This document shows, one piece after another, positions 1 through 8,734 of a DNA stretch of 40,025 nt. The stretch spans positions 1 to 40,025 of the forward strand of contig JADMJS010000398.1 of assembly GCA_018780435.1 (NCBI GenBank). Direction: 5' to 3'. This DNA is from Myxococcales bacterium. GTDB lineage: Bacteria > Myxococcota_A > UBA9042 > GCA-2863065. Every line of letters starts with the position of its first letter. Position 1 is the stretch's first letter. The position numbers were made by a program, and so were the translations under genes. The notes under the pieces were generated by a model. The model was not told the DNA's origin and made no database searches. It saw only the letters and a list, made by a program, of their open reading frames with translations.

Positions 1-404
1 TCGGCCTGAACGAGCTGAAGCGGCTGGTAGTCGCTGGTCTTGGTGTGAACGAAGGACTGAAGGTCGCACTCGAAGTTGCCCGAGCTGACCATCTGCGCGA
101 CCGCATTGCCGGTGCCGAGGTGGAGGACACCGACCTTGGCCGGGAGCGCCGGAGTGCCGGAGCGCGGCGCCTCCTTGGCGAAGTCGTTGACGAATTGGAT
201 GAAGGTGCCGTCGCCGCCACCCGTGAACACCGTCGGGAAGCGCCGTGCGGCGATCTCCTTCACGATGTCCTTCGAATCGGCCTGCGAGTGGGAGTAGTAC
301 ACGTTCTCGGGAGCCACGATCTGCTCGACCTTTCGGCGCACGTCGGGAGTGACCCGGCGAGCGTTGGCGTTGAGCATCACGGCGAAGTCATGGGCAGCGA
401 GCAT
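1..404 (-). CDS. Diacylglycerol kinase-family lipid kinase, C-terminus cut by window edge
   Basis: The minus-strand frame opens with ATG at 404-402 and runs off the left edge after 134 codons. An AAGGA ribosome site lies 7 bases upstream, and an in-frame TGA eight codons before the ATG rules out an earlier start in this frame. The protein begins with the FAVMLNANAR strand typical of DAGK_cat proteins. The nucleotide-binding signature GGGDGT falls at residues 62-67, and HLGTGNA at about 96-101 matches the second conserved loop. The family phosphorylates diacylglycerol or other lipids (YegS, DgkB, sphingosine kinases). The substrate cannot be told from this half. NAD kinase shares the GGDGT loop, but the GTGNA loop and N-terminal strand favour a lipid kinase. 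Confidence 0.85.
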   Translation of the reverse strand, partial: MLAAHDFAVMLNANARRVTPDVRRKVEQIVAPENVYYSHSQADSKDIVKEIAARRFPTVFTGGGDGTFIQFVNDFAKEAPRSGTPALPAKVGVLHLGTGNAVAQMVSSGNFECDLQSFVHTKTSDYQPLQLVQA

Positions 405-589
405 GTGAACGTCCTTGCCGAGTCGTCATTCGGCGCAGGCCGCTCTAGCAAGGACAGTGCCACGTTCGAGTTTCTTTTAGTTTCAGCATCTTACCTGGAG
501 AGCGCGCACGACCTGACGCACCCCCTCCCCTGGGAGAGGCCGGCGCGGGTGCGGCGAGCGCGAAGCTCGCTACGCAGCAGGGCGGCCGA
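405..589. other. Short intergenic region with small hairpin
   Basis: No gene is seen. A 6-bp inverted repeat (554-559 with 565-570, loop 560-564) lies about 20 bases beyond the stop of the minus-strand gene ending at 590. It could help end that transcript, but no T-run follows on that strand, so the assignment is weak. Confidence 0.3.
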
Positions 590-1159
590 TCAGATCCGTT
601 CGTTCAGCGACTTCCGGAGGAGGTGCGTGCAGTACCACTGTCCCTTCCAGCTGATCATGACCCGGACGAAGAAGGTCTTCTCCTTCCCGGCGTCCTTGAC
701 GACGAGTCGTGACTTGTAGGTCGCGTAGTAAGGGACCTTGTTGGCCTCCTTGAAGTTCGGGACCCAGTTGCGTCCGCGACCAAGCTCGAAGCGCACGAAC
801 TCCACGGTGTCGGGCGAGTCCAGCTTCTCGCGAATCGTGAGCACGTCCTTGTCGTAGACCCGGATGAGGTAGTCGAAGTACTTTGCGGGGTCCTTGATCG
901 CTTTGACCTCCGCGAAGTCGCCGCCCGGGAAGAAGAAGGGGTGGGCCTTCTTGGGGTCGTTCTTCCGGACCGCCTCCACCAGCAGCTTGGCGCGGGTCTC
1001 GACGTCTCCGGCGGCAGGGGCTGGCGACGGAGGACGCGCCTCAGCGGCGGAGGCAGCGAGCCATGCGCCCACCAGGGCAGCGGAAAACAGGGCGGAGGAC
1101 CATGCGGCGACGCGGTGCCCACGAGCGAGGTCATGTGAAGTGGCGGTCGATCGGATCAC
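590..1159 (-). CDS. Secreted protein of unknown function
   Basis: This is a 189-residue protein if it starts at GTG 1159-1157, which has GAGGGAG 5 bases upstream. The same frame is open to an ATG at 1210, but that start has no ribosome site and puts an unlikely 17-residue extension before the signal. The N-terminus has a basic stretch (ARGHR) and a hydrophobic segment (about residues 17-36), ending near ASAAEA, so it is probably exported by Sec. The mature part is about 148 residues, mixed helix/strand with many aromatic and basic residues (FFFPGGDF, YFDYLIRVYDKD, FFVRVMISWKGQWYCTHLL). I do not recognise the family. The size and layout resemble small NTF2-like proteins, but that is a guess. 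It is transcribed away from the giant lipoprotein gene. Confidence 0.7.
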   Translation of the reverse strand: MIRSTATSHDLARGHRVAAWSSALFSAALVGAWLAASAAEARPPSPAPAAGDVETRAKLLVEAVRKNDPKKAHPFFFPGGDFAEVKAIKDPAKYFDYLIRVYDKDVLTIREKLDSPDTVEFVRFELGRGRNWVPNFKEANKVPYYATYKSRLVVKDAGKEKTFFVRVMISWKGQWYCTHLLRKSLNERI

Positions 1160-1300
1160 GGAAGCTCCCTCGGGCGGTTGAAGTGGGGCAGTCGAAGACC
1201 ACCGGAGCAATCGCCCGAACGGGCTTCAGGGTCAACGGCGAACTCGGAACGACCGAACGACGGGGCGCGTAAGCACTCGCCGGGACCCATCCGAATTTTG

Positions 1301-1319
1301 GAGGTTCGTCGTGAACCTC
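1301..1319. promoter_or_regulatory. 7-bp perfect inverted repeat, possible operator
   Basis: GAGGTTC (1301-1307) and GAACCTC (1313-1319) are separated by 5 bases. The repeat ends 5 bases before the predicted -35 box of the giant lipoprotein gene. A T-run is present only on the 5' side, so it does not look like a terminator for either strand. A regulator site is the simplest reading. Confidence 0.3.
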
Positions 1320-1324
1320 GACCG

Positions 1325-1352
1325 TTGACAACGGCGCCCCAGGGGCTAGAAC
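1325..1352 (+). promoter_or_regulatory. Predicted sigma70-type promoter for the giant lipoprotein
   Basis: TTGACA at 1325-1330 is a perfect -35 box. TAGAAC at 1347-1352 is a fair -10 box, with a 16-base spacer. Transcription would start near 1359, about 54 bases before the GTG at 1413. This spacing also supports the GTG at 1413 over the upstream ATG at 1371. Confidence 0.45.
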
Positions 1353-1412
1353 GCGCAGTTCCGACGCCTGATGCCCTGCTCACCGGACACCGGCGCGGCC
1401 CATGGAGACACC

Positions 1413-4400
1413 GTGCGAAATCTGCTTCCCCTCACGTTCACGCTGATATCGCTGAGCCTTACAGCTTGTACCGAGAAGGTTGAGACCGTCTTCTTACCGT
1501 ACTTCGACACGGTCGAGGACACCGCCGGCTCCGCGGGAGATACGGGAGGCACCGCAGGGGACACCGCCGCCACCTCGGACGCCGTCACCTGCACCGACCA
1601 GTGCACGGATGGGGGCGCCAAGCGTTGTAATGGCCAAGGCGTACCCGAGACGTGTACCGACACCAACGGTGACGGCTGCCTCGAGTGGGGCAACGCCGCG
1701 CCGTGTGCCACCGGCCAAGCGTGCCAAGACGGCCAGTGCGCGGTCGGTTGCACCGATGAGTGCGCAGTCCAGGGCGAGCGCCGCTGCGACGGCAACTCGG
1801 TCGAGACCTGCCGAGATCACGACAGCAACGGCTGTCTTGAGTGGGGCGGCGCTCAGGAGTGCTTGTCCGGGACCGTGTGCCAGTCGGGCTTCTGCAGCGT
1901 CGGGTGTGACGGTGAGGCCGAGTGTACGGTGAAGGGAGCCCGCCGTTGCGCCGAGGGCGGGGTCGAGACCTGCGCCGATCCGGAATTCGACGGGTGCCTC
2001 GGCTGGACCGACGCGGAGGCGTGCCCGAATGGTCAGACCTGCTCCAACGGCTCCTGCGGTACCTCCTGTTCGGACGAGTGCAGCGTCGTCGGCGCCCGTA
2101 AGTGCAATGGCACCGGGGGCTACGCGACCTGTGGCGAGAGCGACGGCAACGGCTGCCTGGACTGGAACACGACCAAGACCTGCGCCGAGGGCGAGATCTG
2201 CTCGAACGGCTTCTGCGCCAAGGAGTGCGCGTCGGAGTGCTCGGTCATCGGGGCAGCGCGTTGTAGCGGCGACGCCGTCGAGACCTGCGGCGACGTGAAC
2301 GGTGACGGCTGCCTCGAGTGGGGCACGGCCCTCCCCTGCGACACGGGTCTTGTCTGTTCGAACGGGTATTGCTCGGTGAGCTGCAGCGACGAGTGTTCCG
2401 TGAGCGGCGCTCGGGTCTGCGATGTCGGCGGCGTGAAGGAATGCGGCGACGCAGACGATGACGGCTGCCTTGAGTGGGGCACCGTGGTGCCGTGTGACGC
2501 GTCCCAATCGTGCTCGAACGGACAATGCGCGACGGGATGTCAGGACGAGTGTTCGGTAAACGGCGCGCGGAAGTGCCTCGGCTCGGCGGTTCAAGTCTGC
2601 GGCAATGCCGACGCCGACGAGTGCCTGGAGTGGGGAACGGCGACGCCGTGTGGCCAGGACGAAGTGTGCTCGAACGGCTTCTGCGCCACCGACTGCACCG
2701 AAGAGTGCACGGTGTCGGGCGCCGCGATCTGCGAAGGCGACGCCATCAAGACATGTGGGGTCGGCGAGAAAGGTTGCCTCGTCTACGGCGCGCCCGTGGC
2801 TTGCGCCGCGGGCCTCACGTGTTCGAGCGGCAAGTGCGCCAGCACCTGTACCGACGAGTGTACGGTCGTCGGCGCCAAGAAGTGTATCGGCACCGGCGTG
2901 TCGACCTGCGGCAATACCGACTCCGACAGCTGCCTCGAATGGGGGACCGCCTCGTCGTGTAGCGCCGGCCAAGCGTGTTCGAACGGCTTCTGCACCACGT
3001 CCTGCTCGGACGAGTGCTCGGTGAACGGGGCCAAGATCTGCGAAGGCCAAGGCGTCAAGCTCTGTAGCGACACCGATCAAGACGGGTGCCTCGAGTGGGG
3101 TAGCCCGGTCACGTGTGAGGCCGGCACGACCTGCTCGAATGGCCTCTGCTCGTCGACCTGCTCGGACGAATGCGGGCCAGCGGGCAGCAAGCGATGCGAC
3201 ACCGGTGGGGTGCAGTCCTGCGGCAACACCGACACCGATGGTTGTCTTGAGTGGGGCAGCGCCGTCGCCTGCGGCGCGGGCCAGGCGTGCTCGGGCGGCG
3301 CCTGTACGCTCACTTGCAAAGACGACTGCAACGTCAAAGGCGAGCGTCGGTGCGCATCGGCGACCACCTTCGAGACGTGCGACGATCAGAACGACGACGG
3401 CTGCCTCGAATGGGGCACGGCCGAGGCGTGCACGGGCGGCGACGTCTGCGCCCTCGGCTCTTGTGCGCTCTCGTGCGTGAACGAGTGCGACACGTCGGGT
3501 GCCAAGCGGTGCAACGTGGCGGGGACGGGCGTCGAGCTCTGTGCGGAGCACGATGGCGACGGGTGCCTCGAATGGGGCACCTCCGTCCCCTGCCCCGGGG
3601 GCCAGGCCTGCGATGTAGGTTCGTGCACGGTGACGTGCCAGAACACCTGCGCCGCCGTCGGACTGACGCAATGCAGCGGCAACGGCGTGCAGACCTGCGG
3701 TGACGGCAATGGTGACGGGTGCCTCGAATGGAGCGGTGCCGTGGCGTGCGGCGTGACGGCGACGTGTGCGTCCGGCGCGTGTGCACCGAAAGCCCCACCA
3801 GGGACCGCCATCATTAGCGAAGTGCTCTATGACGACGCCAGCGACGACACCACCGGCTTCGTCGAGCTGAAGGGTCCGCCGGGCCTCGATCTCACGGGCT
3901 TCAGCCTCGTGGGCGTCAACGGCGCCAACGGGGCCGACTATGGCGTGATCGCACTCGACGGTTCCTTCGGGCAAGACGGCTTCTTCGTGGTCGCGACCCC
4001 GACGTCGTCCGCCGGCGTCCTTGCCGTTGCCGACCAGCTTTCGGCGAACGCGGACTATCAGAACGGCCCAGACAGCGTGCAGCTGCGCTGGGGCACCACG
4101 GTGGTCGACGCGGTCGGCTACGGCAGCTTCACGAGCGCGATCTTCGGCGGCGAAGGGCAAGCGGCCGTCGATGTCGCGGCGGGTTCGAGCCTCGGGCGCA
4201 ATGCCGTGGGCGCCGACACGAACGACAACAAAGTCGACTTCTTCGCCTTCGCGGCGCCGACCGCCGGGGCGGCCAACGGCGCCACCAACACCGCGCCGAC
4301 CGCCAAGCTCACCTGCCCGAGCACGGCCAAGACCGGCCAGCAGGTCACCGTGGACGCCACCGGCTCCGCGGACACGGATGGCACCATCACCCAGTACCAG

Positions 4401-7400
4401 TTCGCGTGGGGCGACGGCTACTCCGCGTCGGGCCCCACGGTCTCGGCCTCGCACGCCTATGCTACGCCGGGCCCTCACACAGTGACCCTGACGGTGACCG
4501 ATGACGCCGGCGGGACCGCCACCGCGTCCTGCCCCATCGCGATCAGTGACGCCAACGCGCCCACCGTCGTCGTCGTGAGCCCCGGCGCCGACCTTCAGGT
4601 CACCCAGGGCACCGTCGTCGCCGGAATCACCATCGACGTGACCCCGGCCCCCGGTCGCTCGATCACGGCTGTCCAGCTGGTCGTCGACGGCGTCCCGACG
4701 GGCACCATCGACAGCCAAGCGCCGTACACCTTCAGCTACACGGTCCCCGCGGCGGCCGCCACGGGCGGGACCCTCCTCCTCCAGGCGCAAGCGACGGACA
4801 ACCAGTCCACCATCGGCACCTCCGCGGCGCGCAAGCTCCTCGTTCGGAACGACAAGCCGGTCGCGTCACTCTCGGCGGTCATCACGGGCAACCTGCAGGT
4901 TGGGGTGGACGCCTCGGGCTCCACCGACACCGAGACGGCCGGCGCCGCGCTCGAGGTGCGCTTCGACTGGGAGAACGACGGCGTCTGGGACACCGTGTTC
5001 TCGACCACGAAGACCCTGTCGCACACCTATCTGACCGATGGCGAGAAGACCATCAAGATGGAGGTCAAGGACGCGGTGGGCCAGACCACCACCGCGACCC
5101 GCTCCGTGAACTTTCAGAACGTGCAGGACATCTCCGGGACCGTGACGACGACGCTCTGGTACGGCACGATCAATGTCACGGGTGACATCACGGTTCCCGC
5201 AGGCGAGACGCTCTCGATCGCCCCGGGCACCACGGTGGTCTTCCTCGAGTTCGACCAGGACAATAACGGCGTCGGCGATTTCGACCTCACCGTCAACGGC
5301 ACTTTGAAGGTGCTCGGGACCGCCGAGGCGCCCGTCATCATCACCGTGCTCGACACGGACGCCAAGGCCGATGTCTCCGCGTGGGGCACCATCCGGCTCA
5401 ATGGCAGCAACAACACCATCGAGAACGCGATCATCGAGTGGGGCGACGTGGGGCTCGACCTTCGCGGGACCACGACGCTGACCAACGTCGAGCTACGGCG
5501 GCACAAGACGGCGCTCTCGATCAGCTCGACCGTCACGGGCACGAACGTCAACCTGCACGACAACACCGGCGATGGGCTCGTCGGCGCGAACGGAACCTTC
5601 ACACTGACGAACCTCACGTCCGTCGACAACGGCGGACGCGGCGTCTTCGCCACGACCGGGGGCGTGAGCCAGATCACGAACTGCCTCGTCTCGGACAACG
5701 TGTCGCACGGATTCGACCTCGACGCCGCCAAGGTCAGCGCGACGGATTGCGCCATCGAAAACAACGGTGGCGTCGGCGTGTACCACCGCGGCGCCTCCAC
5801 GGGGCTCATCACCCGGTCGACCATCCGTGGCAACGGCTATGAAGGGGTGCGTGCGCACTGGAACGCCTCGGGGAACCCGACGGCCCAGGTTCGGCTGTGC
5901 AACATCCTGGAGAACGCGAGCAAGGGAAGCCTCAAAGCGCAAGCGGTGAACTTCACCGCCAGCTCCAGCAACGGTGACTACGGGACCGTCGGATCGGCGA
6001 CCTTCACGGCGCCGGCTGGCGCCCGAATCCTCCTCATCGAGTCGTCACACACGAACTCGGCCGGCTCGAGCAACATCACGGGCACCATCCTCGGCAGCGG
6101 CGGGACCACGCTCCGCTCCATGACGTCGACCGTATCGCGCAGCTTTACGCCACTCGATTCCTCCGTCGTGACGAGCGCTTACGCCCAAGTCACCGACCTC
6201 ACATCGAGCTATGGCGGCTCCACGACACTCCACACGGTCGTCCACACGGGCGGACCGGCGGGAATTCAGGTCGCGTCCTATCTCGTGAACCCGGGCGTGG
6301 CTGCCTTCGATGCGCGTCGGAACTTCCTTGGGGCGTGGCCCAATGTGCTGAACGTCGTCGCGTTCAGCACGCCGTCGTCGCTCCTCATCGGGGGCTTCGT
6401 CGGGGAGGCCTTCGACACCAGCTTCGTACCGGGCAACTACCTCGGGGAGATCGACATTACCTCCGCGACCGTCTGGGACCAGGACGTCTACGTGACGGGC
6501 GATGTGTCCATCAAGAGCACGGGCTCCTTGACCATCAACGCGGGCGTGCAGGTCACCTTCGTTCCGACCGATCAGGACGCCGACGGCATCGGCGACTGGA
6601 CGCTCGTTCGCACGGGCAACCTGACCGCGAACGGGGCCCTCGGCAGCCCCGTCGTGATGACCTCGCTGACGCACGCGTCCATCACGCCGCCCGCCAGCGG
6701 TGGTTTCCGCGCGGTCGACGGGACCGGCACCGGGACGACGTCGATGACCTTTGTGAACATCTCGGACAGCGAGATCGCCATCAACGCCGCGGCGGGCGCG
6801 ACGACGCTCTCCGACGTGACCATTACGGGCGCGAAGCGCGACGCCTTCACGATGAGCGGCGCCGGCACGCTCGCGCTCACCCGAGTGACGGTCACCGACC
6901 CCATCGGCGACGGCGTCGATTGCACGTCCGGCACGGGCGCGTTCACGATGACCGCGTCCACCGTCACGGGGAGCGACGCGTACGGCGTTCGGATGCAGTC
7001 GTGTTCGAGCGCGTCGAACCTCATCGACGACAGTAACCTCACCTACAACACCCTCGGTGGCGTCTCGGTGACCGGTGGCGCGCTCGCGGTCACGCAGTCC
7101 AACTTGAAGTTCAACGGCTGGGGGATCATCGCCCTCGGTGCCGCGTCCGGCTCGGTCACGGCGTCGAACCTGCAGTCGAACACGCGAGAAGGGATCTTCG
7201 TGGGCATGGCGGGCGGGTCGAACCCGACCCTCTCGTTCACGGGGAACAACATCTTCGGCAATACGCAGATTCAGTCCGTGAAGCTCGCGGTCACGCCAGT
7301 CTCGGCGTCGTCGACCAACGGCGACTACGGCACGACCACCAGCACGACCCTGAACGCGCCGTCGGGCGGCCGCATCCTCTACACAGCCGGTGGCCACACA

Positions 7401-7772
7401 AACACGAGCGGCTCCTCCAACATCACCGGCGCGATCATCGGCGACGGCATCTCGAAGTCCTTCTCCCAGACGACGGCGACGGCGTGGTATGACTGGGCCC
7501 TCCCAGGAGTGTCGTCGGTCTATGCCCAGGTCGTCGACCTCACGTCGTCGTACGGCGGCAGCACCTCGATTACCCAGGTGGTGCAATCCGCCCCGGGGAC
7601 TCCGGCTGCCGAGATGGCGGCACTTCGAACCACCTCGGGCAAGATCATCGCGACGGGCAACTACTGGGGCGTCACCGTGCCCACCTCGACGCAGGTCACG
7701 GAGCTCACGTCCGCGACCATCGACTACACCGCGTTCAAGACGACCCAGATCGGCAATACGGGCCCGCAGTGA
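1413..7772 (+). CDS. Giant surface lipoprotein: 14 Cys-rich repeats, LTD-like, PKD and beta-helix domains
   Basis: The protein has 2119 residues from GTG 1413, with GGAG 6 bases upstream. The frame is open to ATG 1371, but only the GTG start gives a clean 19-residue lipoprotein signal ending LTAC. Residues 60-790 are 14 tandem repeats of about 52 residues, most with eight Cys and a C-L-E-W-G core. Residues about 796-955 resemble a lamin-tail (LTD) domain (IISEVLYDD, FVELKG). PKD-like domains lie at about 960-1045 (FAWGDGY) and 1145-1236 (FDWENDGVWD), with an Ig-like segment between them. Two related right-handed beta-helix modules of about 430 residues each follow (1239-1675, 1678-2119). The role is probably extracellular structure or adhesion, since no catalytic residues are recognisable. 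The stop overlaps the GTG of the next gene (GTGA). Confidence 0.85.
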   Translation: MRNLLPLTFTLISLSLTACTEKVETVFLPYFDTVEDTAGSAGDTGGTAGDTAATSDAVTCTDQCTDGGAKRCNGQGVPETCTDTNGDGCLEWGNAAPCATGQACQDGQCAVGCTDECAVQGERRCDGNSVETCRDHDSNGCLEWGGAQECLSGTVCQSGFCSVGCDGEAECTVKGARRCAEGGVETCADPEFDGCLGWTDAEACPNGQTCSNGSCGTSCSDECSVVGARKCNGTGGYATCGESDGNGCLDWNTTKTCAEGEICSNGFCAKECASECSVIGAARCSGDAVETCGDVNGDGCLEWGTALPCDTGLVCSNGYCSVSCSDECSVSGARVCDVGGVKECGDADDDGCLEWGTVVPCDASQSCSNGQCATGCQDECSVNGARKCLGSAVQVCGNADADECLEWGTATPCGQDEVCSNGFCATDCTEECTVSGAAICEGDAIKTCGVGEKGCLVYGAPVACAAGLTCSSGKCASTCTDECTVVGAKKCIGTGVSTCGNTDSDSCLEWGTASSCSAGQACSNGFCTTSCSDECSVNGAKICEGQGVKLCSDTDQDGCLEWGSPVTCEAGTTCSNGLCSSTCSDECGPAGSKRCDTGGVQSCGNTDTDGCLEWGSAVACGAGQACSGGACTLTCKDDCNVKGERRCASATTFETCDDQNDDGCLEWGTAEACTGGDVCALGSCALSCVNECDTSGAKRCNVAGTGVELCAEHDGDGCLEWGTSVPCPGGQACDVGSCTVTCQNTCAAVGLTQCSGNGVQTCGDGNGDGCLEWSGAVACGVTATCASGACAPKAPPGTAIISEVLYDDASDDTTGFVELKGPPGLDLTGFSLVGVNGANGADYGVIALDGSFGQDGFFVVATPTSSAGVLAVADQLSANADYQNGPDSVQLRWGTTVVDAVGYGSFTSAIFGGEGQAAVDVAAGSSLGRNAVGADTNDNKVDFFAFAAPTAGAANGATNTAPTAKLTCPSTAKTGQQVTVDATGSADTDGTITQYQFAWGDGYSASGPTVSASHAYATPGPHTVTLTVTDDAGGTATASCPIAISDANAPTVVVVSPGADLQVTQGTVVAGITIDVTPAPGRSITAVQLVVDGVPTGTIDSQAPYTFSYTVPAAAATGGTLLLQAQATDNQSTIGTSAARKLLVRNDKPVASLSAVITGNLQVGVDASGSTDTETAGAALEVRFDWENDGVWDTVFSTTKTLSHTYLTDGEKTIKMEVKDAVGQTTTATRSVNFQNVQDISGTVTTTLWYGTINVTGDITVPAGETLSIAPGTTVVFLEFDQDNNGVGDFDLTVNGTLKVLGTAEAPVIITVLDTDAKADVSAWGTIRLNGSNNTIENAIIEWGDVGLDLRGTTTLTNVELRRHKTALSISSTVTGTNVNLHDNTGDGLVGANGTFTLTNLTSVDNGGRGVFATTGGVSQITNCLVSDNVSHGFDLDAAKVSATDCAIENNGGVGVYHRGASTGLITRSTIRGNGYEGVRAHWNASGNPTAQVRLCNILENASKGSLKAQAVNFTASSSNGDYGTVGSATFTAPAGARILLIESSHTNSAGSSNITGTILGSGGTTLRSMTSTVSRSFTPLDSSVVTSAYAQVTDLTSSYGGSTTLHTVVHTGGPAGIQVASYLVNPGVAAFDARRNFLGAWPNVLNVVAFSTPSSLLIGGFVGEAFDTSFVPGNYLGEIDITSATVWDQDVYVTGDVSIKSTGSLTINAGVQVTFVPTDQDADGIGDWTLVRTGNLTANGALGSPVVMTSLTHASITPPASGGFRAVDGTGTGTTSMTFVNISDSEIAINAAAGATTLSDVTITGAKRDAFTMSGAGTLALTRVTVTDPIGDGVDCTSGTGAFTMTASTVTGSDAYGVRMQSCSSASNLIDDSNLTYNTLGGVSVTGGALAVTQSNLKFNGWGIIALGAASGSVTASNLQSNTREGIFVGMAGGSNPTLSFTGNNIFGNTQIQSVKLAVTPVSASSTNGDYGTTTSTTLNAPSGGRILYTAGGHTNTSGSSNITGAIIGDGISKSFSQTTATAWYDWALPGVSSVYAQVVDLTSSYGGSTSITQVVQSAPGTPAAEMAALRTTSGKIIATGNYWGVTVPTSTQVTELTSATIDYTAFKTTQIGNTGPQ
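1590..3782 (+). repeat. 14 tandem copies of a ~156-bp coding repeat (eight-cysteine module)
   Basis: The array encodes 731 residues in 14 units of about 52 residues. The usual cysteine spacing is C-x3-C-x7-C-x7-C-x7-C-x8-C-x5-C-x4-C, then 3 residues to the next unit. The CLEWG core is kept in most units. Unit 3 has an extra residue in its first loop, and unit 8 is shortened and has CLVYG. Eight Cys per unit suggest four disulfides and a stiff extracellular rod. Neighbouring units differ at many codons, so the array is old enough to have diverged. Confidence 0.9.
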
Positions 7773-8734
7773 CGACCCCGTCGGCCGGCGAGCGAGCCGC
7801 CCTCGACGCCCCCGGCTCACGTCGGCACCGGTCGCGCCCCGTCGTGAGCCTCGTGACGTGCGCTCGCCTCCCGGAGCCGGACGCGGACGCTGAGCTGCTC
7901 CTCGAGAGCCTCATCGCCGCCAAGCTCGACGCGACGTGGGTCGCGTGGGACGACGCGCCGGTCGCGGCGCTCGGACCGACCACCGTCCTTCGTTCCACAT
8001 GGAACTACTATCGAGACCTACCGGCCTTCCTGAGCTGGGTGAACGCCTCCGAGACAACGACGTCGCTTTGGAACCCGGCCCCCGTTGTTCGCTGGAACGC
8101 CCACAAGGGGTACTTGTCGACACTGGCCGAGCGTGGCCTCCCGGTCGTCCCGACGATCCTCGTCCCTCGCGGCGACGTCCGCGCTCTCGGCGAATGGGTG
8201 GACGCCCACCCTACCCTGCGTGACGCCGAGGACCTGGTCGTCAAGCCGGCCGTTTCGGCGGGGTCCTTCCGCACTGAACGCGGCTCGACCGCAACACTCG
8301 GCGCCCACTTCGCGTCGCTCGTGCGCGATGGCGACACGCTCATTCAGCCCTATCAACACGAGGTCACGACGTCGGGAGAGCGGTGCTTGATCGTGCTCGA
8401 CGGCGAAGTGACCCATGCCGTGCGCAAATCGCCGCGTTTCAGTACGGACGCGGAGTCGATAACGCGAGTTCAGCCGTCTGACGCCGAGAGGGCGCTCGCC
8501 CTCGCCATTGTGGCGACGATCCCTCATCCGCTCCTGTACGCGCGCGTCGATCTCATCGACGATGGCGCGGGCAATCTGCGGCTGATGGAGCTGGAGCTGA
8601 TCGAACCGTCGCTATTCCTAAACACGTCGACCGAAGGGCTCTGGCGCTTCGTCGACCTCATCGCCACACGCGCCCGCAGCGGGAACAGCTCCCGGCGCCG
8701 AAACGGCAATGAAGGCGAGGACTTCGGTGAGTAA
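7769..8734 (+). CDS. ATP-grasp domain protein, unknown ligase
   Basis: The protein has 321 residues. GTG at 7769 overlaps the stop of the giant lipoprotein by four bases. A second GTG at 7844 would start right at the first strand (VVSLVTCARLPEPD), where relatives usually begin, so the first 25 residues may not be real. The ATP-grasp fold is supported by LVVKPAVSAGSF (about 155-166, the ATP-binding lysine strand and loop), LIQPYQHEV, and an acidic metal-binding strand LMELELIEPSLFL (about 271-283). The RSTWNYYRDLPAFLSW segment resembles uncharacterised ATP-grasp proteins related to RimK/GshB and to the cycloserine ligase DcsG. Such enzymes join a carboxylate to an amine through an acyl phosphate. 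The substrate is unknown. Coupling to the aminotransferase suggests a shared small-molecule pathway. Confidence 0.75.
   Translation: MTTPSAGERAALDAPGSRRHRSRPVVSLVTCARLPEPDADAELLLESLIAAKLDATWVAWDDAPVAALGPTTVLRSTWNYYRDLPAFLSWVNASETTTSLWNPAPVVRWNAHKGYLSTLAERGLPVVPTILVPRGDVRALGEWVDAHPTLRDAEDLVVKPAVSAGSFRTERGSTATLGAHFASLVRDGDTLIQPYQHEVTTSGERCLIVLDGEVTHAVRKSPRFSTDAESITRVQPSDAERALALAIVATIPHPLLYARVDLIDDGAGNLRLMELELIEPSLFLNTSTEGLWRFVDLIATRARSGNSSRRRNGNEGEDFGE

Noticed and set aside
45..719. 224-codon open frame on the plus strand at the left end
   Set aside because: It is opposite the lipid-kinase gene, which has GGGDGT and GTGNA motifs and a ribosome site.
1590..3782. CRISPR-like repeat array
   Set aside because: The repeats are 156 bp, coding, in frame and diverged, without spacers.
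1494..4790. 1098-codon open frame on the minus strand
   Set aside because: It is opposite the Cys-rich repeats and later domains of the lipoprotein. Its composition (Arg/Ala/Gly/Val-rich, repeated) is that of a shadow, and the plus strand has a lipoprotein signal, recognisable domains and a promoter.
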